Shown here piece by piece: positions 22,422 to 29,079 of a DNA stretch of 32,218 nucleotides; position 1 is the stretch's first letter; each line of letters starts with the position of its first letter. The stretch is from a virus. Position numbers and translations under genes: made by a program. The stretch covers positions 1 through 32,218 of the IMG/VR virus record IMGVR_UViG_3300032291_000797; one strand, written 5' to 3'. Under the pieces are notes generated by a model that worked only from the letters and a program-made list of their open reading frames with translations, did no database searches and was not told the DNA's origin.

Positions 22422-24191
22422 ATGGCGAATGACCATGTAAAAATGTTCACTGAGGAGTACAGCCCGATTGCCGCGCAAGTTGGCAAGCAAATTGGCGTGT
22501 CACCTTCGGTGTTGTTGGCCCAATGGGGCGTTGAGACTGACTACGGTCGCAAGATGTCGGGCCACTTTAACTTTGGCAACATCAAAGATATGTCTGGCGC
22601 TGGCACTTCAGCGGTGGACAACAAGACCAAGTCCAAAGACAACTATGTGAACTTCGAAAGCCCAGAGGCTTTTGGGGACTACTACGCACACATGATGCGA
22701 CGCCTGTACCCCAAAGCCCTCAACGCTGGCGACGACATCGCCAAGTACGCGCAAGGCTTGCGCACGGGCGTCAAGGGCGCATACGCTGAAGCTGAGAACT
22801 ACGAAGACGCAATTCGCGGCGCTCACAAAATTACATCCAACTTTTATGCTGGCGCTGAAGATGGCGACGTGGCGCAAAAAGAAGGAAGCCCTTTTGAGGG
22901 GTATGAGTCTGAGTCTTCCAAGTTCAAGCGAGAGCAAGAAGAGGTGGAAAAAAACAAACCGCCTCAAGCAAACCCAGAAGACCAACAGGGTGGCATCACT
23001 GCCCCTGACGTCGGTGCTGGCGCTGGCGCTATAGCCAACCTGCTATTCCCTCCCATGACCAACCCAGAGCGGGCTGTAAAGGTCGACACAGGTAGAGCCG
23101 AAGAGGCAAACCTCACCGCTCAAGACAAGTTGGACTTGGCTCGTCGCAATCTAGAGAGCGTGGCTCCTCAAGGTGTTGAAAATCTTGAGGACACATTTAG
23201 ACAAAGCCAAGGGGAACTTGAGCGCCTTCGTAATGAACAACGCTTGGCTGAGGCTCGTTTGAAGGGTCTGTCAAAAACAGCGCCAACGATTGAGCCGCCT
23301 GCGCCATCATCCCCATTCCCTCCAGTTGAGGCTCCATCGCGCACCAAGGCGGGCGACCCCGGCGCAGTGAACTGGGTTCACTCAATGGCTGAAGGCGTCC
23401 CTGAAGTTGTTGCCAATCAAGCACTCAATATGCGCGGCGACAATCCTCGTGGTGGTCAAGCCATCATTGACGCAGACATGGCGGCGCGTGAGCGTCAGGC
23501 TGGCCTTGGCTTGAGTGACTACGGTCTGGCCCGCACCGAGGGCGGCGTCCAATTGGCACTGCCTCCCGCAACGGTTGCAGAGCGCCAAGCCGACGAGGAG
23601 CGCGTCTCCAAGCAAAACCAAGCAGAGTTGGCGCGTAGGGCAGAAGAGTCTCGCATTCAGCAAGAGACTCAGGCCCGCTTGATGGAGCAACAGCGACTCG
23701 CTCAAGAGGCCGAGTTGGAGCGCATTCGTCAACAGCGTGCGCAAGCTGGTCAAGAACACAACATTCTCACTGGACAAGTGAAAAGCACGACCCCGTTGAA
23801 ACGTGCGCTCACCAAAGCCGAAACCGATGCAGAGATTGCCGCCCGTAAGTTGTCGCGTGCGCAGGCTCAACCAAATGCCGCAGGGCGAGTTCTACAAAAC
23901 GCGGGAGCAGGCTCTGCCAAGATGGGCGCTCTGCCAAGGACGGTTGTTGGTGGTGCGACTGGCTACCTTGGCGTGATGAGTTACCAAGACGCATTGGCTC
24001 GATACAAGGCTGGAGACACCAGCGAGGCTGTTTTGAAGGCTTTGGAGGCTGGCGCGGCTACTGCGGCTATGGTTCCTCCAGCGGGCAAGAAGCTGACCAA
24101 GGTACGAGGCGCTGGTGTACTTGGCGGTCTGGGTCTTGGCGGATATGAATTGGGCAGACGTCTGTTAAAAGACCGTCCGCCCGAAGAGTGA
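22422..24191 (+). CDS. Virion-associated peptidoglycan hydrolase (glucosaminidase/FlgJ-like) ejection protein
   Basis: 589 residues. Residues ~10-145 match the glucosaminidase domain of FlgJ-type muralytic proteins: VSPSVLLAQWGVETDYGRK with probable catalytic Glu38, then HFNFGNIKD, a NYVNFESPEAFGDYYAHMMR segment and YAQGLRTGVKGAYAEAENYED. Residues ~370-450 are a Glu/Gln/Arg coiled coil (RRAEESRIQQETQARLMEQQ). The C-terminus (~500-585) is Gly/Ala-rich and hydrophobic (TVVGGATGYLGVMSYQDALA; GAGVLGGLGLGGYELGRRLL), suited to membrane insertion. Such proteins cut a local hole in the wall for genome entry. It is the last late gene; a terminator follows 28 bases after the stop. Confidence 0.75.
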   Translation: MANDHVKMFTEEYSPIAAQVGKQIGVSPSVLLAQWGVETDYGRKMSGHFNFGNIKDMSGAGTSAVDNKTKSKDNYVNFESPEAFGDYYAHMMRRLYPKALNAGDDIAKYAQGLRTGVKGAYAEAENYEDAIRGAHKITSNFYAGAEDGDVAQKEGSPFEGYESESSKFKREQEEVEKNKPPQANPEDQQGGITAPDVGAGAGAIANLLFPPMTNPERAVKVDTGRAEEANLTAQDKLDLARRNLESVAPQGVENLEDTFRQSQGELERLRNEQRLAEARLKGLSKTAPTIEPPAPSSPFPPVEAPSRTKAGDPGAVNWVHSMAEGVPEVVANQALNMRGDNPRGGQAIIDADMAARERQAGLGLSDYGLARTEGGVQLALPPATVAERQADEERVSKQNQAELARRAEESRIQQETQARLMEQQRLAQEAELERIRQQRAQAGQEHNILTGQVKSTTPLKRALTKAETDAEIAARKLSRAQAQPNAAGRVLQNAGAGSAKMGALPRTVVGGATGYLGVMSYQDALARYKAGDTSEAVLKALEAGAATAAMVPPAGKKLTKVRGAGVLGGLGLGGYELGRRLLKDRPPEE

Positions 24192-24219
24192 TTTCAGGAG
24201 TAGTTGCCACTCTCCTTTT

Positions 24220-24245
24220 GCCCCCCTTAATCGGGGGGCTTTTTT
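24220..24245 (+). terminator. Intrinsic terminator of late operon
   Basis: A perfect 7-bp G/C stem (GCCCCCC at 24220-24226, GGGGGGC at 24233-24239) with a six-base loop TTAATC is followed by six T. It closes the + strand late operon. There is no T tract on the opposite strand, so it should act in one direction only. The convergent - strand gene ends inside its T run. Confidence 0.92.
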
Positions 24246-24465
24246 ATGCAGGTCGAAGCGTTTCCAACTTCTCGCCAACTGCGCGGTTCATCTCTTTGAC
24301 AATCTCGACGCAACGAGTGTGTTCCTTGCGGGCGCACTCTACAGCTACATACGCCTCAATGTTTTGGGCGAACTGGAGGATGTCCACTTCGTCCGCCAAC
24401 AGCGGGTCTTTGCGTGGTCGGTCGCTTTGAAAAAAGATTTGTTTGACTGTTTCTTCGCTTAACAT
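24244..24465 (-). CDS. Small hypothetical protein, last of the reverse operon
   Basis: 73 residues from ATG at 24465 (MLSEETVKQIFFQSDRPRKD), chosen because AAGGAGAG lies just upstream; a longer frame upstream overlaps the nuclease gene without its own site. It is soluble, acidic and helical (DILQFAQNIEAYVAVECARK, VEIVKEMNRAVGEKLE). One Cys pair is too separated for a zinc finger. It is the distal gene of the - strand operon and its stop codon sits in the T tract of the late terminator. Function unknown. Confidence 0.62.
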   Translation of the reverse strand: MLSEETVKQIFFQSDRPRKDPLLADEVDILQFAQNIEAYVAVECARKEHTRCVEIVKEMNRAVGEKLETLRPA

Positions 24466-24475
24466 TTTTCTCTCC

Positions 24476-25246
24476 TTACTTGTGTGAATTTTTGATTTGC
24501 CAAAATTGGAGCAGGTGCAGGAACATCTCCCAACCACGGTCTAGGTCTTCTGCGCTCCACTCGCGAACCACGACGAGGTCGGGGACGCTACGAGACACAA
24601 AGACGTTGGCGGCGCGTGCTTGAGGGATACCTAGACCAACTCGATAAGCCGCGAGTTGCATGAGGTGTTCGTCGTATCCATCAACCTTTGCGGGGTCGGT
24701 GAACTCTTTGGTTTTGATGTCAATGACGACATTAGAGGAGCCAGCGCAAAATAAGTCGCACTTACCGCCAAAACCCGCATCGTGTGCGAATGAGCGTTCG
24801 GAAATCCAAATTTGGTCTCCGAAGTGTTCTTTGATTGCCTTGGAGCAGGCGTCAACACTCTGTTGGTGTTTTCCTGTTGGTCTGTCTTCATAAAAGCCCT
24901 GAATGGATGCATGGATGTCTGTTCCCGCGTCCGCCGCAGAGCGGCCTTGTTCTTTGGAGTCGCTGATAATTCGTTCAACGTACTCTTTTTCAGGCTCATC
25001 GGGGCGTCGGGGAAGGGTAAGTGCGGCGAGTAGCACCTGTTGCTGAAGCCAAGCGGTCAGCGCGGGTTTTGCCGCAACATTCAGAATTGTAGTGACACTT
25101 GGAACCAAGTTCATTGTGCGGGCATCGCGAAGGGTAGTATTGCGTTGTCCGCCCTTCTTGGCCTCTACCGTGTACTGTGGCGCACCGTCGCGGGTGTACC
25201 AATGATTGCTCTCGCTTGCGCGGATTGCTGGGGTGACGATACTCAT
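24476..25246 (-). CDS. PD-(D/E)XK nuclease, RecB/Cas4-like exonuclease
   Basis: 256 residues from ATG 25246, preceded by AAGGAG at good spacing; the ten-residue longer form starting upstream lacks such a site. Motifs: GTDIHASIQGF (His112), GGKCDLFC (Asp164), VVIDIKTKE (Asp176 and Lys178, the D-x-K core) and HLMQLAAYR (Gln197, Tyr201; the QxxxY motif of RecB-family nucleases). The N-terminus includes VPSVTTILNVAAKPALTAWL, common to phage members of this family. Likely a recombination or repair 5'-3' exonuclease acting with the SSB-like protein of the same operon. There is no helicase domain and no Fe-S cysteine cluster, so it is not a full Cas4. Confidence 0.78.
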   Translation of the reverse strand: MSIVTPAIRASESNHWYTRDGAPQYTVEAKKGGQRNTTLRDARTMNLVPSVTTILNVAAKPALTAWLQQQVLLAALTLPRRPDEPEKEYVERIISDSKEQGRSAADAGTDIHASIQGFYEDRPTGKHQQSVDACSKAIKEHFGDQIWISERSFAHDAGFGGKCDLFCAGSSNVVIDIKTKEFTDPAKVDGYDEHLMQLAAYRVGLGIPQARAANVFVSRSVPDLVVVREWSAEDLDRGWEMFLHLLQFWQIKNSHK

Positions 25247-25256
25247 GCAATTCTCC

Positions 25257-25538
25257 TTAAACTTTGTTTTCGTCAATGCGGTGGTCGCCGCACCAGTCGG
25301 TCATGTAGACCACTGGGTAGCCACCCATTGTTGGGGCGTGGCGGCGGCAACGACCAATATTGGAAAGACCCAAAGAGGTAGTGCGCTCCTTGGCTACAAA
25401 CCAAATGCAGGTATCGCAAACCATGCCCTTAGAGCGGTGCCTCCAAGGGTCTTCAATCCGCTTTTGTTCTGGGTAAAGGCTTTTTACTTCCTCGCGAGGA
25501 ATGGCGTTTCCGTACTGTGCTTCGTTGCGTTCAATCAT
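25257..25538 (-). CDS. Small Cys/His-rich protein, possible zinc binder
   Basis: 93 residues. The C-terminal half has CDTC, then GRCRRHAP and DWCGDHRID, providing four cysteines and two or more histidines in a zinc-ribbon-like order. The N-terminal half is charged (NAIPREEVKSLYPEQKRIED). The start overlaps the upstream stop by four bases (ATGA) with GAGAGGG just ahead, so it is coupled to the preceding gene. Similar short CxxC/CRRHAP proteins occur in phages and prophages of Proteobacteria; function is unknown to me. Confidence 0.65.
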   Translation of the reverse strand: MIERNEAQYGNAIPREEVKSLYPEQKRIEDPWRHRSKGMVCDTCIWFVAKERTTSLGLSNIGRCRRHAPTMGGYPVVYMTDWCGDHRIDENKV

Positions 25539-25759
25539 TTGCCCTCTCCCAAGTCAAGGTCGGTTTGGTTGGCGTCCTTGTAGTTCTCCACGGTGACGCC
25601 TTTGCTCACAGCGCCAACCAATTCATCTTGCGTAGGTACGCGAACGGTGAACTGCGAGTGAGCAACGTGGCTGATGGCTTGATGTGGAGTGGAGGCGCGG
25701 ACAAGGCGGATAATGCCATCCAAAGAGCCAACGATGTAGATGCGAGTGTTTGTTGCCAT
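25535..25759 (-). CDS. Small hypothetical protein
   Basis: 74 residues from ATG 25759 (MATNTRIYIVGSLDGIIRLV), selected because AAGGA lies eight bases upstream; the frame is open further upstream but across another small gene. Pattern: beta strand, R-A-S-TPHQAISHVAH helix, FTVRVPTQDELVGAVSKGVTV, acidic tail. Small proteins with an RLVRA...A..HVA....V.VA..DEL arrangement are common in phages of Burkholderiales. No function known; no membrane segment. Confidence 0.62.
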   Translation of the reverse strand: MATNTRIYIVGSLDGIIRLVRASTPHQAISHVAHSQFTVRVPTQDELVGAVSKGVTVENYKDANQTDLDLGEGK

Positions 25760-25767
25760 GATTTTCC

Positions 25768-25917
25768 TTATTTGAACCAGAGATAAAAGCCGTGCAAAAC
25801 CCCAATGGGGAACATGATTGCGCCAGCTACGAGGAAGCCCCACAAGCCCTGTGCGAAGCAAGTGAAGATGTGCGTGAGCCACGCAAAAAAACAAGTGAGT
25901 CCAATGAGATAGCCCAT
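25768..25917 (-). CDS. Small two-helix membrane protein
   Basis: 49 residues, too short for default gene calling. MGYLIGLTCFFAWLTHIFTC and GLWGFLVAGAIMFPIGVLHG form two hydrophobic segments separated by only a few polar residues. ATG 25917 is preceded by AATAAGGACGAT, a good ribosome binding site. It lies in the - strand operon with a gap of eight bases to each neighbour. Likely an inner-membrane protein of unknown role. Confidence 0.55.
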   Translation of the reverse strand: MGYLIGLTCFFAWLTHIFTCFAQGLWGFLVAGAIMFPIGVLHGFYLWFK

Positions 25918-25924
25918 ATCGTCC

Positions 25925-26302
25925 TTATTGAAATTCTTGGGCGTCCGCCCAGTTGTACCAACGCGTAACAAATTTTTTGAGGTCGTCAACAGATTTGCCG
26001 CGTACCCTGAAACGTCCGTCTGAGCAAAGTTGCTCAAACCTATCAACCACCATGTCGCCATCCGTGTTGCCTTGGATGATGACCACGGTGAACTGGGGTT
26101 GCCTTGCCAGATTGCGCAGAAGCAACCCCTGTCCTTGGCTGATGCTTTCACCTTCCCGCTTCCATTCACCGACAAAGAATTTGCACTTGCGTTCAAAAAT
26201 CATGTCGATGTCGCAGGGCGTCGCCTTTGGATTGGTTTCAATCATTCCTTTGAACTGAAAGAAATCAATGTGCGCCGCGTTTTGGTTACGCATCAGCCTC
26301 AT
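25925..26302 (-). CDS. Possible PD-(D/E)XK nuclease-fold protein
   Basis: 125 residues. The arrangement CDIDMIFERKCKFFVGEWKR has an Asp (31 or 33) followed by a strand ending E46-W-K48, then SISQGQGLLLRNLAR, which resembles the D...(D/E)xK...Q order of small nucleases (Hjc/VRR-NUC-like). Downstream are a strand (FTVVIIQGN) and a basic helical C-terminus (SVDDLKKFVTRWYNWA). The start is the ATG sharing a base with the upstream stop (TAATG). The nuclease call is tentative and based on this residue pattern; it might instead be an inactive relative. Confidence 0.5.
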   Translation of the reverse strand: MRLMRNQNAAHIDFFQFKGMIETNPKATPCDIDMIFERKCKFFVGEWKREGESISQGQGLLLRNLARQPQFTVVIIQGNTDGDMVVDRFEQLCSDGRFRVRGKSVDDLKKFVTRWYNWADAQEFQ

Positions 26303-26439
26303 TACGTCTTGGTGCGTTTTGACTCAAGCCAAGCAATTGCTCTTCGCAACTGCCAGCCCATCCACACACCAATGACGAGCGCCAGCAACATTGCCACCAG
26401 CACATCGCCACGACCAGCAAAGATGCCTACGGCGTTCAT
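26302..26439 (-). CDS. Single-pass small membrane protein
   Basis: 45 residues (MNAVGIFAGRGDVLVAMLLA, then LVIGVWMGWQLRRAIAWLES, KRTKT). One transmembrane helix (~13-30) is followed by a basic tail, an N-out/C-in topology. The start overlaps the lipoprotein stop (ATGA) and its own stop overlaps the next start (TAATG), so it is translationally coupled on both sides, which supports it as a real gene despite its length. Function unknown. Confidence 0.55.
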   Translation of the reverse strand: MNAVGIFAGRGDVLVAMLLALVIGVWMGWQLRRAIAWLESKRTKT

Positions 26440-26849
26440 TTTGCAATCTTAGGCAGTGGGTAGGGGACTTTGGTCGTTGCTTGGCAGTGACCATCGTCAG
26501 CGGCGTAGGGCTTCGATTTGAAGTCTGCGTCTTCCAAGCATCCAGTGTTGCCAGACACGGTGGAACACTTCACCTTGACCAGTTTGCTTTTCTCTGGGTT
26601 AACGAACTCCATCGTGGCCCAGCCGTCGCCTTGAGGGCAGGCATTGTCCTGAGTTGAGTCGCCGCGACCGATGATGTCCCAGCCCTTGTACAGGACGTTC
26701 TCTTGGCGGTAACGCTGTGCGTTGAACATTGCGTTGTCGCGTGCTGTGCCTTTGGCCTCCTCAAGCGAATTGAAGGACACCTCTTGTTTCCCGCAGGCGG
26801 CGAGGCCCAATACGGTTGCGATGCTGATGATTGCGATTTGAAATTTCAT
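26436..26849 (-). CDS. Phage lipoprotein
   Basis: 137 residues from ATG 26849 (GGAG seven bases upstream; a GTG two codons earlier is less likely). Signal peptide MKFQIAIISIATVLGLAACG with lipobox L-A-A-C and lipidated Cys19. The mature protein is soluble, with further cysteines (NACPQGDGW, VKCSTVSGNTGC, GHCQATT) that may pair in the periplasm. The residue after Cys19 is Gly, not Asp, so outer-membrane sorting is expected. An early-operon lipoprotein could act in superinfection exclusion or envelope modification; that is an inference only. Confidence 0.7.
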   Translation of the reverse strand: MKFQIAIISIATVLGLAACGKQEVSFNSLEEAKGTARDNAMFNAQRYRQENVLYKGWDIIGRGDSTQDNACPQGDGWATMEFVNPEKSKLVKVKCSTVSGNTGCLEDADFKSKPYAADDGHCQATTKVPYPLPKIAK

Positions 26850-26867
26850 TGCCACTCTCCAAGTTGT

Positions 26868-27524
26868 TTAAAAAGGAATATCGTCGTCCATGTCGTCGAA
26901 CCCACTTGACGGGGTTTTAGCGGGCGCTGGAGCGCTTGAACCGCCTCGTGCTTGCCACTCTGGCGACTTGCCAATCTTCTCCTTCAGGCCGTTGCTGAAG
27001 CTGTCAAACAGCGTCATGTCAGGCTCGTCGATGGAGAACATCTTCAACTCGTTGTGACCTTCAGGCATACCAGCCTTCTTGATTGCGGGTGGCACAGACA
27101 TGATGGCGGCAATATTGGTGTACTCCTTGCCGTTGTTGCCCATAGCTTTGATGACCGAAATCATCGCCCACGCGCCAAGCACGTTCTTGAGTTCAAAGCC
27201 ACGCAACTCTTCAGCGGTGAACTCGCGTCCACGCCACGTTTGCAGGTCTTTGCGTAGGGTTGCCATCTCCGCCAACGAGAGCGTAAAGTTCTTGCTGATG
27301 GACATTGGCTCTCCCTTGGCTGTGACGATGGGCTTTCCCGCGTCGTCTTCGCCATGCACCTCGAATTGCAACATCACCTTGGGCAGTTTTTTAACCGTGC
27401 CAAGGTATGTCGATTCTTGGGTTCCCAAGTCAATGACTCGGTAGCACCGTGCAAGGTGCATTCCTTGGGGGACAGGGGTAAATTCACCACCGCCGCCGCC
27501 GCTTTCTTTCGCTATTAAAGCCAT
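26868..27524 (-). CDS. Single-stranded DNA-binding-like protein
   Basis: 218 residues from ATG 27524; the ATG one codon earlier is possible, but AGGAG is six bases before the chosen one and only three before the other. The N-terminal core is beta-rich (GMHLARCYRVIDLGTQES; KVMLQFEVHGEDD), then ~75-150 (NFTLSLAEMATLRKDLQTWR; LKNVLGAWAMISVIK), a Gly/Ser/Pro linker (GGSSAPAPAKTPSS) and an acidic tip DDMDDDIPF, identical in style to the partner-binding tail of bacterial SSBs. Expected to coat ssDNA during replication or recombination and recruit partner enzymes, possibly the nuclease in the same operon. It belongs to a phage-type family, not the classic ssb family. Confidence 0.68.
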   Translation of the reverse strand: MALIAKESGGGGGEFTPVPQGMHLARCYRVIDLGTQESTYLGTVKKLPKVMLQFEVHGEDDAGKPIVTAKGEPMSISKNFTLSLAEMATLRKDLQTWRGREFTAEELRGFELKNVLGAWAMISVIKAMGNNGKEYTNIAAIMSVPPAIKKAGMPEGHNELKMFSIDEPDMTLFDSFSNGLKEKIGKSPEWQARGGSSAPAPAKTPSSGFDDMDDDIPF

Positions 27525-27697
27525 CATTCGCTCCTAGTTTCTTCAGTCAAAATTGAACTCTTGGACATCCCGCATTCAGCGCAGATGAGTACCCAATCGT
27601 CCTCGGTAGCAATGCCTGCGATGCCCCGTCTAAGAGCCTCCTCAAGCATTTGCATTCTTTCCAGCATAAGCTGGTGCATCTCACTTTCGTTCCTCAT
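27524..27697 (-). CDS. Small protein with CxxC, first gene of reverse operon
   Basis: 57 residues (MRNESEMHQLMLERMQMLEE, then ALRRGIAGIATEDDWVLICA, ECGMSKSSILTEETRSE). The N-terminal helix is Met/Glu-rich; one CAEC pair could bind metal as a dimer. It is too short for default calling but is supported by the stop/start overlap with the SSB-like gene and by a promoter about 30 bases upstream. It should be the first product of leftward transcription. Function unknown. Confidence 0.55.
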   Translation of the reverse strand: MRNESEMHQLMLERMQMLEEALRRGIAGIATEDDWVLICAECGMSKSSILTEETRSE

Positions 27698-27718
27698 GGT
27701 TCGCTTTCAAATTAAACT

Positions 27719-27773
27719 GGGTGTAGTGTATCATGTTTAATCTGGTGTTGCACAATAATTTTTTTTGGTGTAA
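27719..27773 (+). repeat. Three GGTGT(A/T) repeats, candidate operators
   Basis: GGTGTAG at 27719, GGTGTTG at 27744 and GGTGTAA at 27767, in the same orientation and 25 and 23 bases apart. They flank and overlap both promoters in the divergent region and are reasonable operator half-sites for the YdaS-like regulator encoded next door. No binding evidence beyond the arrangement. Confidence 0.4.
27727..27755 (-). promoter_or_regulatory. Leftward promoter of early operon
   Basis: On the reverse strand, a -35 like TTGTGC (27755-27750) and a -10 like GATACA (27732-27727) are 17 bases apart. Initiation would fall near 27720, about 23 bases before the start at 27697. The -10 match is modest. Confidence 0.45.
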
Positions 27774-27776
27774 CAT
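27748..27776 (+). promoter_or_regulatory. Rightward promoter of replication operon
   Basis: -35 like TTGCAC (27748-27753), 17-base spacer containing eight T, -10 like TAACAT (27771-27776). Transcription would start near 27783, before the AAAGGG ribosome site and the ATG at 27801. Its -35 overlaps that of the leftward promoter. Confidence 0.48.
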
Positions 27777-27800
27777 CCGCTTAACCAAGAAAGGGTTACG

Positions 27801-28013
27801 ATGACACTTCAAGAGTATTTTTCAGACAAACCGAGGGGGACGAAGATTGCGTTGGCCCGCAAGCTGGGCATCAGCAAGACGTGGTTTTCTTTGGTAATCA
27901 GTGGGCGACAACTACCTAGCCCAGAACTCGCACGGGACATCGAGTTGCACACAGGTAGGAAAGTGAAGAGGGCTGAACTTCGGCCCGACATATTTGGAAA
28001 GACAGCGAAATGA
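27801..28013 (+). CDS. YdaS/Cro-like helix-turn-helix regulator
   Basis: 70 residues. LQEYFSDKPRGTKIALARKL then GISKTWFSLVISGRQLPSPE is a helix-turn-helix (~12-40), and the C-terminus ELRPDIFG matches the LRPD(I/L)F ending typical of the YdaS family of prophage Cro-like proteins. First gene of the rightward operon, directly downstream of the divergent promoters, so it likely binds that region and represses or switches between the leftward and rightward transcripts. There is no partner repressor in the window, and no integrase, so lysogeny cannot be judged. The stop overlaps the next start (ATGA). Confidence 0.72.
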   Translation: MTLQEYFSDKPRGTKIALARKLGISKTWFSLVISGRQLPSPELARDIELHTGRKVKRAELRPDIFGKTAK

Positions 28014-28648
28014 TATGGTACAAATTTCACATCGGTGACTACCTCACGCACACTGTTCACCTCAGTGATGCTGAGGACTTGGCGTACCGACGCCTGCTTG
28101 ACCTTTACTACATGAGCGAGAAGATGATTCCGCTTGACCACGAGGCTGTGGCCCGCAAGATTCGTCTTGATTTGGACATAACCGAGTCGGTTTTAGGTGA
28201 GTTCTTTGAACGTACCGAAGAAGGCTATTTCAACAATCGTTGTCATGCTGAGGTTTTGAAGTATCAACACCAAGTTGAGAATAATCGACAGCTTGGAAAG
28301 CGAGGCGGCAGGCCGAAGAAAACCGAATCGGAAACCGAATCGAAACCGAAAGATAACCCTAAGAAGATACAGATACAGAAGAAGAATATAAATACATCGT
28401 CGAGATTCGACGAGTTTTGGAACGCATGGCCCTCATCGAAACGCAAGGTCGCAAAGTCCGAGTGTCAGAAGAAGTGGGTCAAGGGCGGTTTGGATTCTGT
28501 GGCTGATGCCATCATTGCTCAGGTCAACATCCTGAAGGTGTCCGAGCAGTGGACTGGCGGCTACGAGCCAGCACCGCTGACGTACATCAACCAACGTCGT
28601 TGGGAAGATGATGCAGGCACGCCAGCCGTAGGTCGGAGGGTGATATGA
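28010..28648 (+). CDS. DUF1376-type phage replication protein
   Basis: 212 residues. Residues ~1-85 match DUF1376/YdaU: WYKFHIGDYLTHTVHLSDAE, DLAYRRLLDLYYMSEKMIP, HEAVARKIRLDL. After a basic, disordered linker (GKRGGRPKKTESETES, then several Lys/Asn runs) a C-terminal domain FDEFWNAWPSSKRKVAKSEC...PAPLTYINQRRWEDD follows, as in phage replication initiators that load or contact the helicase. The position just before primase-finger and helicase genes supports a replication-initiation role, probably binding the origin. The four-base overlap with the regulator indicates coupling. Confidence 0.7.
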   Translation: MIWYKFHIGDYLTHTVHLSDAEDLAYRRLLDLYYMSEKMIPLDHEAVARKIRLDLDITESVLGEFFERTEEGYFNNRCHAEVLKYQHQVENNRQLGKRGGRPKKTESETESKPKDNPKKIQIQKKNINTSSRFDEFWNAWPSSKRKVAKSECQKKWVKGGLDSVADAIIAQVNILKVSEQWTGGYEPAPLTYINQRRWEDDAGTPAVGRRVI

Positions 28649-29079
28649 CCCCAGTCGAGCGTATGTTGGGAATGCTGACCAAAGTCAAGGGCCGCAATGG
28701 TTCTTGGACTGCCTGCTGTCCAGCGCACAACGACAAGGGGCCATCACTTGCCATCCGCGAGGCTGACGACGGTCGAGTCTTGATTCACTGCTTTGCTGGT
28801 TGCGAGACGTTGAGCGTGGTGCAGGCGTTGGGCATGGATATGACCGACTTGTTCCCGCCAGACGACAAGCGCCGCGACTACCCAGTCGAAGGCAAGAAGA
28901 GTATGAAGCCATCGTTCTACGCCAGCGACTTGATGCGAATCATCTCGTTTGAGGCGTTGGTGGTTTCCATCTGTGCCTACGACTTGAGTCAAGGCAAGAA
29001 GTTGAGCGAAGGCGACAGAGAGCGAATGAAATTATCACAACAGCGAATTGAGGAGGCAGTGAAATATGCAAACGTCTGA
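28645..29079 (+). CDS. Stand-alone CHC2-type primase zinc finger protein
   Basis: 144 residues. WTACCPAHNDKGPSLAIREA and LIHCFAGC give a CHC2 zinc ribbon with ligands Cys25, His28, Cys49 and Cys53, as at the N-terminus of DnaG and T7 gp4 primases, where it reads the priming trinucleotide. After ~75 residues there is only a helical tail (SDLMRIISFEALVVSICAYD...); no TOPRIM catalytic domain (E..G, D.D) can be found in this protein or in the next gene. It overlaps the helicase gene by 14 bases. It may act as a template-recognition subunit or helicase partner; priming would need a polymerase domain elsewhere. Confidence 0.7.
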   Translation: MTPVERMLGMLTKVKGRNGSWTACCPAHNDKGPSLAIREADDGRVLIHCFAGCETLSVVQALGMDMTDLFPPDDKRRDYPVEGKKSMKPSFYASDLMRIISFEALVVSICAYDLSQGKKLSEGDRERMKLSQQRIEEAVKYANV

